Origin: Dehalococcoidia bacterium
GTDB taxonomy: Bacteria > Chloroflexota > Dehalococcoidia > GIF9 > AB-539-J10
Length of the DNA: 12,472 nucleotides
Direction: 5' to 3'
NCBI GenBank assembly: GCA_029857995.1
Contig: JAOUFZ010000026.1
Span: 1 to 12,472 of the forward strand
Positions 1-7,283 of this stretch are shown here, in pieces. The notes under the pieces were generated by a model that saw only the letters and a program-made list of their open reading frames with translations, did not search any database and was not told the DNA's origin. The translations under genes were made by a program, and so were the position numbers. Within the stretch, counting starts at the first letter, position 1. Every line of letters begins with the position of its first letter.

Positions 1-76
1 ACAATTCCCCCACGTCGGACAAGAAACTGCTTTCCCGCATCTTCTGCTCTTTAGCAAGTTCATCATAGGACTTCAT
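1..76 (-). CDS. 5' end of an unrecognised gene (partial)
   Basis: An open frame runs from an ATG at 76-74 on the minus strand to the window edge with no stop. The 25 readable codons begin MKSYDELAKEQK and continue with a hydrophilic, helix-prone stretch (RESSFLSDVGEL). An AGGAAA ribosome binding site lies about 10 bases upstream, and a good sigma70-type promoter lies a further 40 bases up (see 114-142). Start, binding site and promoter fit together, so I think it is a real gene cut by the window edge and transcribed away from uvrB. The fragment is too short to assign to a family, and no function is claimed. Confidence 0.5.
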   Translation of the reverse strand, partial: MKSYDELAKEQKMRESSFLSDVGEL

Positions 77-260
77 ATCATCAGTTTCCTTTCTTTTGTA
101 TCGAGGATGCCAAATTGTAACATGGCTGGATATCTCAAACAAGACCTTGATTTGACAAGATACTTATAGGCCCTGGTGATTCTTCACTCGCTCATGCAAA
201 ATTTCGTTATTTCTTATATATTATTAAGAGTTGTTGTTTTTGTTGCAGCTGGAGAACCCG
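77..260. other. Divergent intergenic region before uvrB
   Basis: This stretch separates the minus-strand partial gene from uvrB. For uvrB the only promoter-like pieces are an isolated perfect TTGACA at 152-157, with no good -10 at 16-18 bases, and an AT-rich -10-like run (TATATATTAT, 215-224) without a clear -35. I saw no LexA-type operator, so damage control of uvrB is not supported by this sequence. Confidence 0.4.
114..142 (-). promoter_or_regulatory. Promoter of the divergent partial gene
   Basis: On the minus strand a TTGTTT -35 element (142-137) is followed by a 17-base spacer and a TACAAT -10 element (119-114). The predicted transcript start is near 107, about 30 bases before the ATG at 76. 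The -10 matches consensus at five of six positions and the -35 at three. Confidence 0.45.
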
Positions 261-2240
261 ATGCGCCAGTTTAAAATAGTCTCCGATTTTCATCTTACCG
301 GTGACCAGCCTCAGGCCGTGGATAGCCTGGTCGAGGGCTTAAAGAAAGGGTACGGCGAGCAGACACTGCTGGGGGTGACTGGGAGCGGCAAAACCTTCAC
401 CATGGCTAATGTCATAGAGAGGATGCAGAGGCCAACCCTTGTTATCTGTCACAACAAGACCTTGGCTGCTCAGCTAGCAACCGAGTTCAAGGAATTTCTT
501 CCCGAAAATGCTGTGGGGTATTTTGTGAGCTACTATGACTATTATCAGCCGGAGGCTTATATCCCCAGCACCGACCTATATATCGAGAAAGAAACCGATA
601 TAAACGAGGAGATTGACAAACTACGGCATGCTGCCACCATGTCGCTCTTCACTCGCCGAGACGTAGTTATTGTCGCTTCGGTCTCGTGTATTTATAGTCT
701 GGGCGCGCCTGAGGAATATCATGCCTTTGCCCTTGCTATTGAAAGAGACAAATCCCATAAACGAGATAGACTGGTCCGCCACTTGGTGGATATGCAATAC
801 GAAAGAAACGACTATGATTTCACCAGAGGCAAATTCCGTATTCGAGGCGATACCCTGGAAATTCAGCCCGCATATCAGGAAACGGCTCTGCGAATCGAAT
901 TCTGGGGGGACAAGATTGAGCGCATTGTGGAAATTGATCCTCTCACTGGTGAAGTGCTGGCTCACCGGGATCAAGTGGATATTTATCCCGCAAAGCACTT
1001 TGTTACCTCTCAAGAAAAATTGCTGGCCGCAATCGAAGACATCAAAGTCGAGCTAAAGGACAGATTAAAGGAGTTAAAGAGCCAGGGAAAGCTGCTCGAA
1101 GCCCAGAGGCTTGAGGCGCGGACCAATTACGATATTGAAATGCTTCAAGAGGTGGGGTACTGCACTGGGGTGGAAAATTACTCCCGGCATCTCCAGCGAC
1201 GGGAACCGGGAAGTACCCCCTGGACTTTGCTGGACTACTTTCCCGATGACTTCCTGTTGTTCATAGATGAATCACATATGACCCTGCCGCAGATAAGAGG
1301 CATGTACCACGGTGATATTTCTCGAAAGCAGACACTGGTTGATTATGGCTTTCGCCTCCCTTCAGCCCTGGATAACCGCCCGTTGCATTTTGAGGAGTTT
1401 AACCAGCACATCAACCAGGCTATTTACGTGTCGGCTACACCCAAGCCCTATGAATATGAGCGTAGTCAACAAGTAGTGGAGCAACTAGTGCGTCCCACCG
1501 GCTTGGTGGAGCCTACCGTGGAGGTTAAGCCAGTTAAGGGACAAATTGATGATCTTATTTACCAGATAAGAAGCCGGGTCGGCAAGGGGGAGCGCTGTCT
1601 GGTAACTACGCTGACCAAGCGAATGGCAGAGGAATTGAGCGACTACCTGAGAGAAATGGAGATTAAGACTCATTACCTGCATTCAGAGGTAGAGACTCTA
1701 GAGCGAGTGGAAATTCTCCGTGATTTGCGCCTCGGCGTCTACGATGTGATAGTGGGTATTAATCTCCTTCGTGAGGGATTGGACTTACCTGAAGTGAGTC
1801 TGGTGGTCATACTCGATGCCGACAAGGAAGGCTACCTCAGGTCTGAGGAGGCGCTTATTCAGACCATGGGACGTGCCGCCAGACACATAAATGCGCATGT
1901 CATAATGTATGCTGATACTGTTACTGAATCCATGGGGAAGGCGATAGAAGAAACTCGGCGCCGGCGCCAGGTTCAGGAAGCTTACAATGAAGAGCACGGC
2001 ATCACTCCCCAGGGAATAAGAAAGGCAGTTAAAGATATAACCGAGAGAGTCCAAGCGGTCGCCGAGACAAGAACTCCCTATGCGGTTACTTCTATTTCCA
2101 AAGAAGAAATGCTTCAACTCATCAAGCAACTGCAATCGGAGATGAAAGCAGCGGCTAAGAATCTGGAATTTGAGAAAGCCGCTATGATTCGCGACCGGAT
2201 TATCGAATTAAGAAAAGACGAAGGCCTAGTTTCACTCTGA
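261..2240 (+). CDS. uvrB: Excinuclease ABC subunit B (UvrB)
   Basis: UvrB is the damage-verifying helicase of nucleotide excision repair. It is loaded by UvrA, then binds UvrC, which cuts on both sides of the lesion. From the ATG at 261 the protein is 659 residues, close to the usual 660-675. Visible in order are: Walker A GVTGSGKT (residues 38-45), the aromatic beta-hairpin that clamps DNA (YYDYYQPEAYIP, 91-102), the DESH motif II (336-339), SATPKPYE (391-398), motif VI QTMGRAARH (534-542), and a C-terminal UVR domain (about 620-655) for UvrC contact. The frame also extends to a TTG at 231, but ATG 261 has GGAGAA four bases upstream and gives the normal N-terminus (RQFKIVSDF). SATPK replaces the commoner SATPG. 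uvrA and uvrC are not in the window. Confidence 0.97.
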   Translation: MRQFKIVSDFHLTGDQPQAVDSLVEGLKKGYGEQTLLGVTGSGKTFTMANVIERMQRPTLVICHNKTLAAQLATEFKEFLPENAVGYFVSYYDYYQPEAYIPSTDLYIEKETDINEEIDKLRHAATMSLFTRRDVVIVASVSCIYSLGAPEEYHAFALAIERDKSHKRDRLVRHLVDMQYERNDYDFTRGKFRIRGDTLEIQPAYQETALRIEFWGDKIERIVEIDPLTGEVLAHRDQVDIYPAKHFVTSQEKLLAAIEDIKVELKDRLKELKSQGKLLEAQRLEARTNYDIEMLQEVGYCTGVENYSRHLQRREPGSTPWTLLDYFPDDFLLFIDESHMTLPQIRGMYHGDISRKQTLVDYGFRLPSALDNRPLHFEEFNQHINQAIYVSATPKPYEYERSQQVVEQLVRPTGLVEPTVEVKPVKGQIDDLIYQIRSRVGKGERCLVTTLTKRMAEELSDYLREMEIKTHYLHSEVETLERVEILRDLRLGVYDVIVGINLLREGLDLPEVSLVVILDADKEGYLRSEEALIQTMGRAARHINAHVIMYADTVTESMGKAIEETRRRRQVQEAYNEEHGITPQGIRKAVKDITERVQAVAETRTPYAVTSISKEEMLQLIKQLQSEMKAAAKNLEFEKAAMIRDRIIELRKDEGLVSL

Positions 2241-2369
2241 CGAAATGATGGTCGGGCATCATTCACGAGAGATTTAGCCCGCTTGAGCCTGGTCTAGCTT
2301 GTCCCTCCTATTGCAGGAATCATCTCGCCTCATGGCCCATTATAGTCTGGAACCATGAATGTGGCGACC

Positions 2370-2494
2370 TTGTACCCATGGGAGCTAGTGATGGTAGCGA
2401 ATTGTGAAAACAGTGTGGCGCTTTGTGGCAAACTTCTGGCGGACAGGAGCGGCCCAACAGGTTAGGACTAAAGTAACGGGGGTAATGGGTACAA
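2370..2494. repeat. 10-bp inverted repeat arms flanking a 105-base spacer
   Basis: TTGTACCCAT at 2370-2379 is the exact reverse complement of ATGGGTACAA at 2485-2494. The right arm overlaps the direct repeats directly upstream of the -35 element at 2503. The arms are 105 bases apart, so a local hairpin is unlikely. A protein bridging two half-sites, or two separate copies of one binding site, would fit. Chance occurrence is possible. Confidence 0.4.
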
Positions 2495-2500
2495 ATGGGT
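2475..2500 (+). repeat. Short phased direct repeats upstream of the -35 element
   Basis: Two identical heptamers AATGGGT (2484-2490 and 2494-2500) are ten bases apart, about one helical turn. A weaker related copy, AACGGGG, lies at 2475-2481. The array ends two bases before the TTGACG -35 element, the usual place for tandem binding of an activator or of an OmpR-like regulator. This is inference from spacing and position only. Confidence 0.4.
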
Positions 2501-2502
2501 GA

Positions 2503-2532
2503 TTGACGCTTTTCAATACACGCGCCTATATT
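2503..2532 (+). promoter_or_regulatory. Promoter of the HTH-kinase-HD-GYP operon
   Basis: TTGACG (2503-2508), an 18-base spacer and TATATT (2527-2532) each match the sigma70 consensus at five of six positions. The expected transcript start is near 2539, giving a leader of about 40 bases with a strong GAGGAAG ribosome binding site before the ATG at 2578. Confidence 0.65.
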
Positions 2533-2577
2533 AATAGTATGCTTTGGCATAGTTGAGTATTCTCACGAGAGGAAGAT

Positions 2578-2796
2578 ATGCCTGTTGTTATCAATGACCA
2601 GACTTACTATAGGACGGCCGATGTTTGCCGGATGGTAGGCATCAGCAGAAATACCCTCTTCAGGTGGCTGAAGGAAGGAATGGTCTCCGATGTAGAGTAT
2701 CGGGACTGCCGAGGTTGGAGGCTATTTACCCCAGCTCAAGTGGACGTCATTAAAACCAAGACTAACCATGTGTTCGCGATAAGTCGGAGCGACTGA
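2578..2796 (+). CDS. Small MerR/excisionase-type HTH DNA-binding protein
   Basis: This 72-residue protein is essentially a single winged-helix DNA-binding domain of the MerR/HTH_17 type. The helix-turn-helix is at residues 12-34 (RTADVCRMVGISRNTLFRWL), followed by a wing-like segment (YRDCRGWRLFTPAQVDVI, about 41-58). It lacks the long dimerisation coiled coil and effector domain of full MerR regulators, so it resembles excisionase-like or stand-alone MerR-type proteins. The start is set by GAGGAAG five bases upstream. It is the first gene of the operon, and its stop overlaps the ribosome binding site of the histidine kinase gene 12 bases on, so the two are probably co-translated. It may act on its own promoter or as an accessory regulator of the two-component system. 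No integrase or phage gene is nearby, so an excision role seems unlikely. Confidence 0.8.
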   Translation: MPVVINDQTYYRTADVCRMVGISRNTLFRWLKEGMVSDVEYRDCRGWRLFTPAQVDVIKTKTNHVFAISRSD

Positions 2797-2808
2797 GGAG
2801 CTAAACAA

Positions 2809-5415
2809 ATGAAATCAGCGATATCCACCGCCAAATGCAGGGACGACGATGAGCTATTCAAGACTCTGAGCGAGGAATTGCCGGTTGGGGTCTGCATCAT
2901 GCAAGATGGGAGGTTTTGCTATGTCAATAGCACTTTCCCAATTGCCATTGGCTACACCGTGGATGAATTGGTGGGCAAAGACTCCCTGGAGATTGTTGTT
3001 CCTGAAGATAGGGAGATGATGAAGGAAAACACGATGAAGATGTTGAAGGAAGAGCTGCGTTCGCCATATCAATTCAGGGTGACCTGTAAGGACGGCAGCA
3101 TTGTTTGGGTTATGGCGACAGTCAAATCCATCCAGTACCATGGGAAGCGGGCAACCTTGGGGAATTACATGGAAATCACCGAGCGCAAGCTGATGGAGGA
3201 GACGCTAAAAGAGAACGAAGAGAGGTACAGAGAGCTTGCCGACAGCATCACCGACGTCTTTTTCGCAATGGACGAACGTCTGAGATATACCTATTGGAAC
3301 AGGGCATCGGAAATCCTGACAGGAATTCGGGCGAACGATGCGATTGGGAAATCCCTCCCGGAGATTTTCCCAGACAGGCCCTGGCGAAGAAGGATGGAAA
3401 AGGCGTACCGCAACGTGCTGAGGACGCAACAGCCGCGGACTTTTGTCAACGATTATGATATTGACGGTAGACACTACGTATTTGAGATCAGCGCCTATCC
3501 TTCGCGAGGTGGCATCTCGGTCTTTGTCAAGGACATCACCGAGCACAAACAAGCAGAGGACGCACTGAGAGAAGCGGAGGAGGAAAAGAGTGCACTGCTC
3601 AAGGAAGCACCTGTCGACATAGTTCATACAGACCTCAAGGGCAAAATCATCTATGTCAACCAGAGGTTCGAGTCAGAGTCAGGTTACTCACAGGGAGAAG
3701 TCATCGGGAAGAGCGGCTTTCAGCTCGATTGGTTCCCTGCCGGTACGCTGGAGTTCCTGGCAGAAAGGCTGGCGGCTAGATTGGGAGGGAGTCCTGCCAA
3801 GCATTGGGAAACTCAGTTCAAATGCAAGGACGGACGATGGATTTGGATTGAACTAGAGGGCAAAATACTTAGAAGGTCCGGGGTTCCGGTTGGCTTTCAA
3901 ATTATTGCCACAAACATCACCGAGCGCAAGCAGGCAGAGGAAGCGCTGAGGCGGTCTGAGGAAAGATATCGGACTATACTGGAGGAAATGGAGGATAGCT
4001 ATTTTGAAGTTGATCTCGGCGGACACTTCACCTTTGTCAATAATTCGGTGTACCGCAACCTAGGATACTCCAAGAAAGAGCTGATTGGAATGAGCTACAA
4101 AAACTTCACCGCTGAAGAGGATATCGAACCCGTATTTCGAGTCTTCAATGAGGTGTACCAGACCGGCACGCCAAACAAGGGCTTCCCCTGGAAAGTCGTC
4201 CGCAAAGAGGGTATCCCGGGGTTTGCCGAAGCATCGGTCTCTCTTTTGCGAGATGACAAGGGCGAGATTATTGGGTTCCGTGGTGTTGGGCGTGACATTA
4301 CTGAGCGCAAGAGGATGGAAGACGCATTGCAACAAAGCGAGGAAAAATATAGAGCTTTGTTCGATAGCTCAGTCATCGGCACGATTGTTCTGGACGCTAA
4401 GACTATGAAAATAGTGATGGCTAATCAAGCCGCTGCGAAAATATTGGACTTGGGTTCTCTAGAACAAGGTATTGGATTGAATCCAGTTGACTTCATTGCT
4501 CCAGAGGATAAGGATAGGATCCTCAGTGTTATTGTGAAGGAGATGTTTGAAAAGGATTTGAGGCGGACTAACGAGTTTCGGGCGGTCACCAAAAATGGCC
4601 GAGAGATATGGATAAGTGCGACAGGTGCGAGAATTAAGCATGAGGGCAGAGCAACGGGCTTAATTTCCTTTACAGATATTACTGAACAAAAGCGGCAAAA
4701 TGAACGACTTATGATGACTGACCGGCTGGCTTCCATCGGTGAACTGGCAGCCGGCGCCGCCCATGAACTTAACAACCCGCTTGCAGGCATAATTGGTCTC
4801 TCCGAGCTGCTCATGGAGAAGGGCACCCCCGACTATATCCGCAAGGATCTGGCTATGATCCGCGACGAGGCTCGGCGGGCTGCCAATGTAACGAGCAATC
4901 TCCTAACATTTGCCCGAAAGCACAGACCAGTGAAGCAGCTCACCCAGATAAACGCCATCATTGAGAACGTGCTCGAATTACGAGCTTATGCGCACAAATC
5001 AAATTGTATCGAGGTTGAGAGACATCTTGCCCCTGACCTTCCTGAAATTCCCCTTGACCATTTCCAGATGCAACAGGTCTTTCTCAACATCATTATCAAC
5101 GCGGAATATTTCATGATCCAGGCACATAACAGGGGAACGCTAACCATTACCACCAGAAGACAGAACGGCAGCGTAGTGGTTTCATTCGCCGATAATGGCC
5201 CGGGTATCCCGCAGGAAAATCTGGGGCGAGTATTTGACCCCTTCTTCACCACCAAAGAAGCAGGCAAGGGAACCGGGCTTGGTCTGAGCATCTGCCACGG
5301 CATAGTGGCAGAGCACGGCGGTCAGATATATGCCACAAGCCAGCCAGGTAAAGGAGCCACCATTTTTGTCGAACTGCCCATTAACGGTAACAACCGCGTT
5401 GAGGTTACGCTATGA
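2809..5415 (+). CDS. Multi-PAS sensor histidine kinase
   Basis: An 868-residue soluble sensor kinase with no transmembrane segment or signal peptide. Five PAS domains in a row lie at about 13-125, 138-245, 258-372, 385-500 and 512-626. Each ends in the linker signature (D/N/E)IT-E-(R/H/Q)-K at 122, 242, 369, 496 and 623. The HisKA domain has the phospho-acceptor H652 in HELNNPLAG. The HATPase_c domain shows the N box (N760, N764), G1 DNGPGIP (795-801), F box DPFFTTK and G2 GTGLGLS (821-827). The kinase should autophosphorylate H652 in response to an intracellular signal and pass phosphate to the regulator encoded next, whose ATG overlaps its TGA. The ligand cannot be told from sequence. GAGGAG eight bases upstream fixes the start. 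There is no receiver domain, so it is not a hybrid kinase. Confidence 0.94.
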   Translation: MKSAISTAKCRDDDELFKTLSEELPVGVCIMQDGRFCYVNSTFPIAIGYTVDELVGKDSLEIVVPEDREMMKENTMKMLKEELRSPYQFRVTCKDGSIVWVMATVKSIQYHGKRATLGNYMEITERKLMEETLKENEERYRELADSITDVFFAMDERLRYTYWNRASEILTGIRANDAIGKSLPEIFPDRPWRRRMEKAYRNVLRTQQPRTFVNDYDIDGRHYVFEISAYPSRGGISVFVKDITEHKQAEDALREAEEEKSALLKEAPVDIVHTDLKGKIIYVNQRFESESGYSQGEVIGKSGFQLDWFPAGTLEFLAERLAARLGGSPAKHWETQFKCKDGRWIWIELEGKILRRSGVPVGFQIIATNITERKQAEEALRRSEERYRTILEEMEDSYFEVDLGGHFTFVNNSVYRNLGYSKKELIGMSYKNFTAEEDIEPVFRVFNEVYQTGTPNKGFPWKVVRKEGIPGFAEASVSLLRDDKGEIIGFRGVGRDITERKRMEDALQQSEEKYRALFDSSVIGTIVLDAKTMKIVMANQAAAKILDLGSLEQGIGLNPVDFIAPEDKDRILSVIVKEMFEKDLRRTNEFRAVTKNGREIWISATGARIKHEGRATGLISFTDITEQKRQNERLMMTDRLASIGELAAGAAHELNNPLAGIIGLSELLMEKGTPDYIRKDLAMIRDEARRAANVTSNLLTFARKHRPVKQLTQINAIIENVLELRAYAHKSNCIEVERHLAPDLPEIPLDHFQMQQVFLNIIINAEYFMIQAHNRGTLTITTRRQNGSVVVSFADNGPGIPQENLGRVFDPFFTTKEAGKGTGLGLSICHGIVAEHGGQIYATSQPGKGATIFVELPINGNNRVEVTL

Positions 5416-6446
5416 AAAAGGTTGACCTCACTGAGGAGAATATTTCGACGCCAGAAACGTTGCTTATCGTGGACGATGAAGCCATGATCAGGAAAGTCCT
5501 TCACCTGAAATTATCCAGGGAAGGCTACGTATCCGAGGAGGCTAACAATAGTGAGCAAGCCCTGCATGTGCTGGAGACCATTCCGATCGCTCTGATTGTT
5601 CTGGATATAAAAATGCCCGGTAAGTCAGGGATCGAACTACTCCCGGAAATAAAGTTAGGCTACCCTGACACAGCTGTCATCATGGCTACGGCTGTTAATG
5701 ACATTGATGTTGCCATTCAATGCCTGAAACAGGGAGCTGATGATTATATCTGCAAACCTTTTAACTTGGAGGAACTCTCGTTGGCTATCAAGAAAGCTCT
5801 CGAGAAAAGACATCTCCAGCTCGAGATCAGGGAGTATCAGCAATACCTAGAAGAGAGGATTGAGGAGCAGACAGGGCAGCTTAGAAAACTTTTCCTGAGC
5901 GCCATCGAGGCACTGGTGTCTGCTCTCGAAGCCAAGGATCAATACACTGGTGGGCATTCTCGACGGGTGACTGACATAGCGTTAGCTATTGGCAATGAGC
6001 TTGGTCTATCTGCACAGGATCTGGAGAATTTACGCTGGGGTAGTCTACTCCACGACATCGGGAAGATTGCAGTTGATCCCGTTATCCAAAACAAGCCTGG
6101 GAAACTGACACGTGAAGAATACGAACACATTATGACTCACATTCGTGTCGGGGCTCAGATTGTGCGGCCGCTGGTTAATGAGCAGATAACCGAGATGGTA
6201 GAGCATCATCACGATCATTATGACGGGGGTGGCCTTCACCAGCTTATAGCCGGAGATGATATACCGTTGGGAGCCAGAATCCTGGCTATAGCCGATGCCT
6301 TCGATGCTATGATATCCGACCGACCATATCGGGCAGCCATGTCCATGACAGAAATTGTACAGGAAATTAAGCGTTGTGCGGGCACTCAGTTTGACCCCGT
6401 CATTGTCGCGGCATTCCTTAACACAGGCGGGTTGACGAACACATAG
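5412..6446 (+). CDS. Response regulator with HD-GYP-type output
   Basis: This 344-residue protein has an N-terminal receiver domain (about 16-130) with acidic pocket D21/D22, phospho-acceptor D65 (VLDIKMPGKSG), T93 and K115 (CKP). A coiled-coil linker follows (about 133-160), then an HD-GYP-like metal phosphohydrolase domain (about 163-340). Metal-binding residues are visible: H182 (GGHS), the H214-D215 pair (LLHDIGK), H243 (MTHIRVG) and H265/H266 (HHHDHYDGGG). HD-GYP proteins hydrolyse cyclic di-GMP, so phosphorylation by the upstream kinase probably controls its level. The segment that gives the family its GYP name reads DGGGLHQLIAGDDIP, so the GYP triad itself is lost. ADAFDAMISDRPYR, typical of the family, is intact. 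The ATGA overlap with the kinase shows translational coupling. Activity is likely but not certain. Confidence 0.93.
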   Translation: MKKVDLTEENISTPETLLIVDDEAMIRKVLHLKLSREGYVSEEANNSEQALHVLETIPIALIVLDIKMPGKSGIELLPEIKLGYPDTAVIMATAVNDIDVAIQCLKQGADDYICKPFNLEELSLAIKKALEKRHLQLEIREYQQYLEERIEEQTGQLRKLFLSAIEALVSALEAKDQYTGGHSRRVTDIALAIGNELGLSAQDLENLRWGSLLHDIGKIAVDPVIQNKPGKLTREEYEHIMTHIRVGAQIVRPLVNEQITEMVEHHHDHYDGGGLHQLIAGDDIPLGARILAIADAFDAMISDRPYRAAMSMTEIVQEIKRCAGTQFDPVIVAAFLNTGGLTNT

Positions 6447-6459
6447 GCTCAAAGCCTGT
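6443..6459 (+). other. Short hairpin at the 3' end of the HD-GYP gene
   Basis: ATAGGCT, a CAA loop and AGCCTGT form a seven-pair stem, including one G-U pair, across the stop codon. No T-tract follows, so it is not a standard intrinsic terminator. It may merely protect the 3' end of the operon message. Confidence 0.3.
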
Positions 6460-6510
6460 AAGATGATGCGCTTCACGCTGATCCCCAAGGTGCTGAACGA
6501 AGATGAGGTC

Positions 6511-6540
6511 TTGACACACAACCTGACTCGTGGGGATAAT
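6511..6540 (+). promoter_or_regulatory. Consensus promoter of the P-loop kinase gene
   Basis: A perfect TTGACA (6511-6516), an 18-base spacer and GATAAT (6535-6540) lie directly before the next gene. The -10 ends eight bases before the ATG at 6549, so transcription should begin at or within two bases of the start codon. This gives the gene a promoter separate from the signalling operon upstream. Confidence 0.6.
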
Positions 6541-6548
6541 TGAGGTGT

Positions 6549-7133
6549 ATGACAAATAGCCTGGACGAAGACACAGAGAAATTAAGACGAAGTCTTAACG
6601 GCTTACCTCAACCCCAAGTCAACCCTCCGCTGATAGTGGTAAGTGGGTTGCCAGGCACGGGTAAGTCTTTTTTCTGTCGCAAGCTCGCTGAAAAGTTGCC
6701 TTTTCTGATCTTAGCAAGCGATGCTTTGCGAAAAGTCCTGTTTCCGGCCCCTCAGTATAACGAACAGGAGAACAAGCGACTTTTCTCTGCTTGCCATGTT
6801 CTCATCGAAGAGCTTCTAAGGAAGGGAATACCTGTCATTTTTGACGCCACAAATTTATTGGAGCATCATCGAGAATATCTTTACCGCGCTGCTGAAAGAG
6901 CCGGGGCCAAGCTCATCCTGGTCTGGGTTGAAGCTCCCCCGGGAGTGGTGCGACAACGTCTTCTGGCCCGAGAAAAAGGAACCATGCCCCAATATGACTC
7001 GGGAGCAGGGTGGGAAGTCTATAATAAGATGAGGCCTCGCAGGGAGAAGATTTCCCGCAATCACCTTGTGGTTGATACCTCACAGGACATTACTGGGGCA
7101 GTCGACAAGATTGTGCGAGCCACAAGTAGATAA
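6549..7133 (+). CDS. P-loop kinase-like ATP-binding protein (AAA_33 type)
   Basis: This 194-residue protein has the look of the AAA_33/zeta-toxin/polynucleotide-kinase branch of P-loop kinases. Walker A GLPGTGKS is at 33-40 in the context LIVVSGLPGTGKSFF, SDALRK at 57-62 resembles the substrate-binding Asp/Arg region, FDATNL at 98-103 is the Walker B-like strand seen in this group, and RQRLLAR (135-141) suits the arginine lid. It probably phosphorylates a small molecule, nucleotide, sugar or RNA end, but the substrate cannot be read from sequence. No antitoxin-like partner lies beside it, so a toxin role is not supported. ATG 6549 is the only ATG before Walker A. A GAGGT is only two bases upstream, too close for normal use, which together with the promoter suggests leaderless translation. 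The frame also permits a TTG at 6540, inside the promoter. Confidence 0.82.
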   Translation: MTNSLDEDTEKLRRSLNGLPQPQVNPPLIVVSGLPGTGKSFFCRKLAEKLPFLILASDALRKVLFPAPQYNEQENKRLFSACHVLIEELLRKGIPVIFDATNLLEHHREYLYRAAERAGAKLILVWVEAPPGVVRQRLLAREKGTMPQYDSGAGWEVYNKMRPRREKISRNHLVVDTSQDITGAVDKIVRATSR

Positions 7134-7159
7134 AGAACAGAAATTCCCTCAGTAACCTC

Positions 7160-7188
7160 TTCAATTCTTCATCCAAATAAAGTAGAAT
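7160..7188 (+). promoter_or_regulatory. Possible promoter upstream of the aminopeptidase
   Basis: TTCAAT (7160-7165), 17 bases and TAGAAT (7183-7188) form a weak sigma70-like pair in the 197-base gap before pepA. The -10 is good and the -35 poor. A leader of about 135 bases would include the inverted repeat at 7284-7309. Confidence 0.25.
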
Positions 7189-7283
7189 GAATGTTCAAGA
7201 ATCTACACCTTTCGATGACCCTGCGGAAGGTCTTTTGAATTTCTGGGGACCCGGGGTAAACTAGGACTGGATTAACTGGGTGC

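Larger units (their letters stand above)
2241..2577. other. 337-base intergenic region with promoter and repeats
   Basis: I see no convincing gene here. Just after uvrB lies a 7-bp hairpin (AATGATG/CATCATT, 2244-2263) with no following T-tract, so it is at best a weak 3' end signal. The right half carries an inverted repeat, short direct repeats and the promoter of the signalling operon, each listed separately. A minus-strand open frame in 2320-2550 has no recognisable domain, unlikely composition and no good ribosome binding site. Confidence 0.5.

Noticed and set aside
2244..2263. Intrinsic terminator after uvrB
   Set aside because: The 7-bp stem is AT-rich and no T-tract follows.
2320..2550. 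A minus-strand open frame of 76 codons in the intergenic region
   Set aside because: Its composition (many Cys, His, Pro and Ser) is unlike a real protein here, it has no domain or ribosome binding site, and it overlaps the promoter and repeats of the plus-strand operon.
2578..2796. Reading the small HTH protein as a phage or transposon excisionase
   Set aside because: No integrase, attachment-site repeat or phage gene is nearby, and the gene is tightly joined to a signalling operon.
6464..6543. A 26-codon frame starting ATGATGCGC between the HD-GYP and P-loop kinase genes
   Set aside because: It has no good ribosome binding site, and its second half is the consensus promoter at 6511-6540. 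Promoter function explains the sequence better.
6549..7133. Zeta-type toxin of a toxin-antitoxin system
   Set aside because: There is no small antitoxin gene next to it; shared P-loop kinase motifs alone do not support a toxin call.
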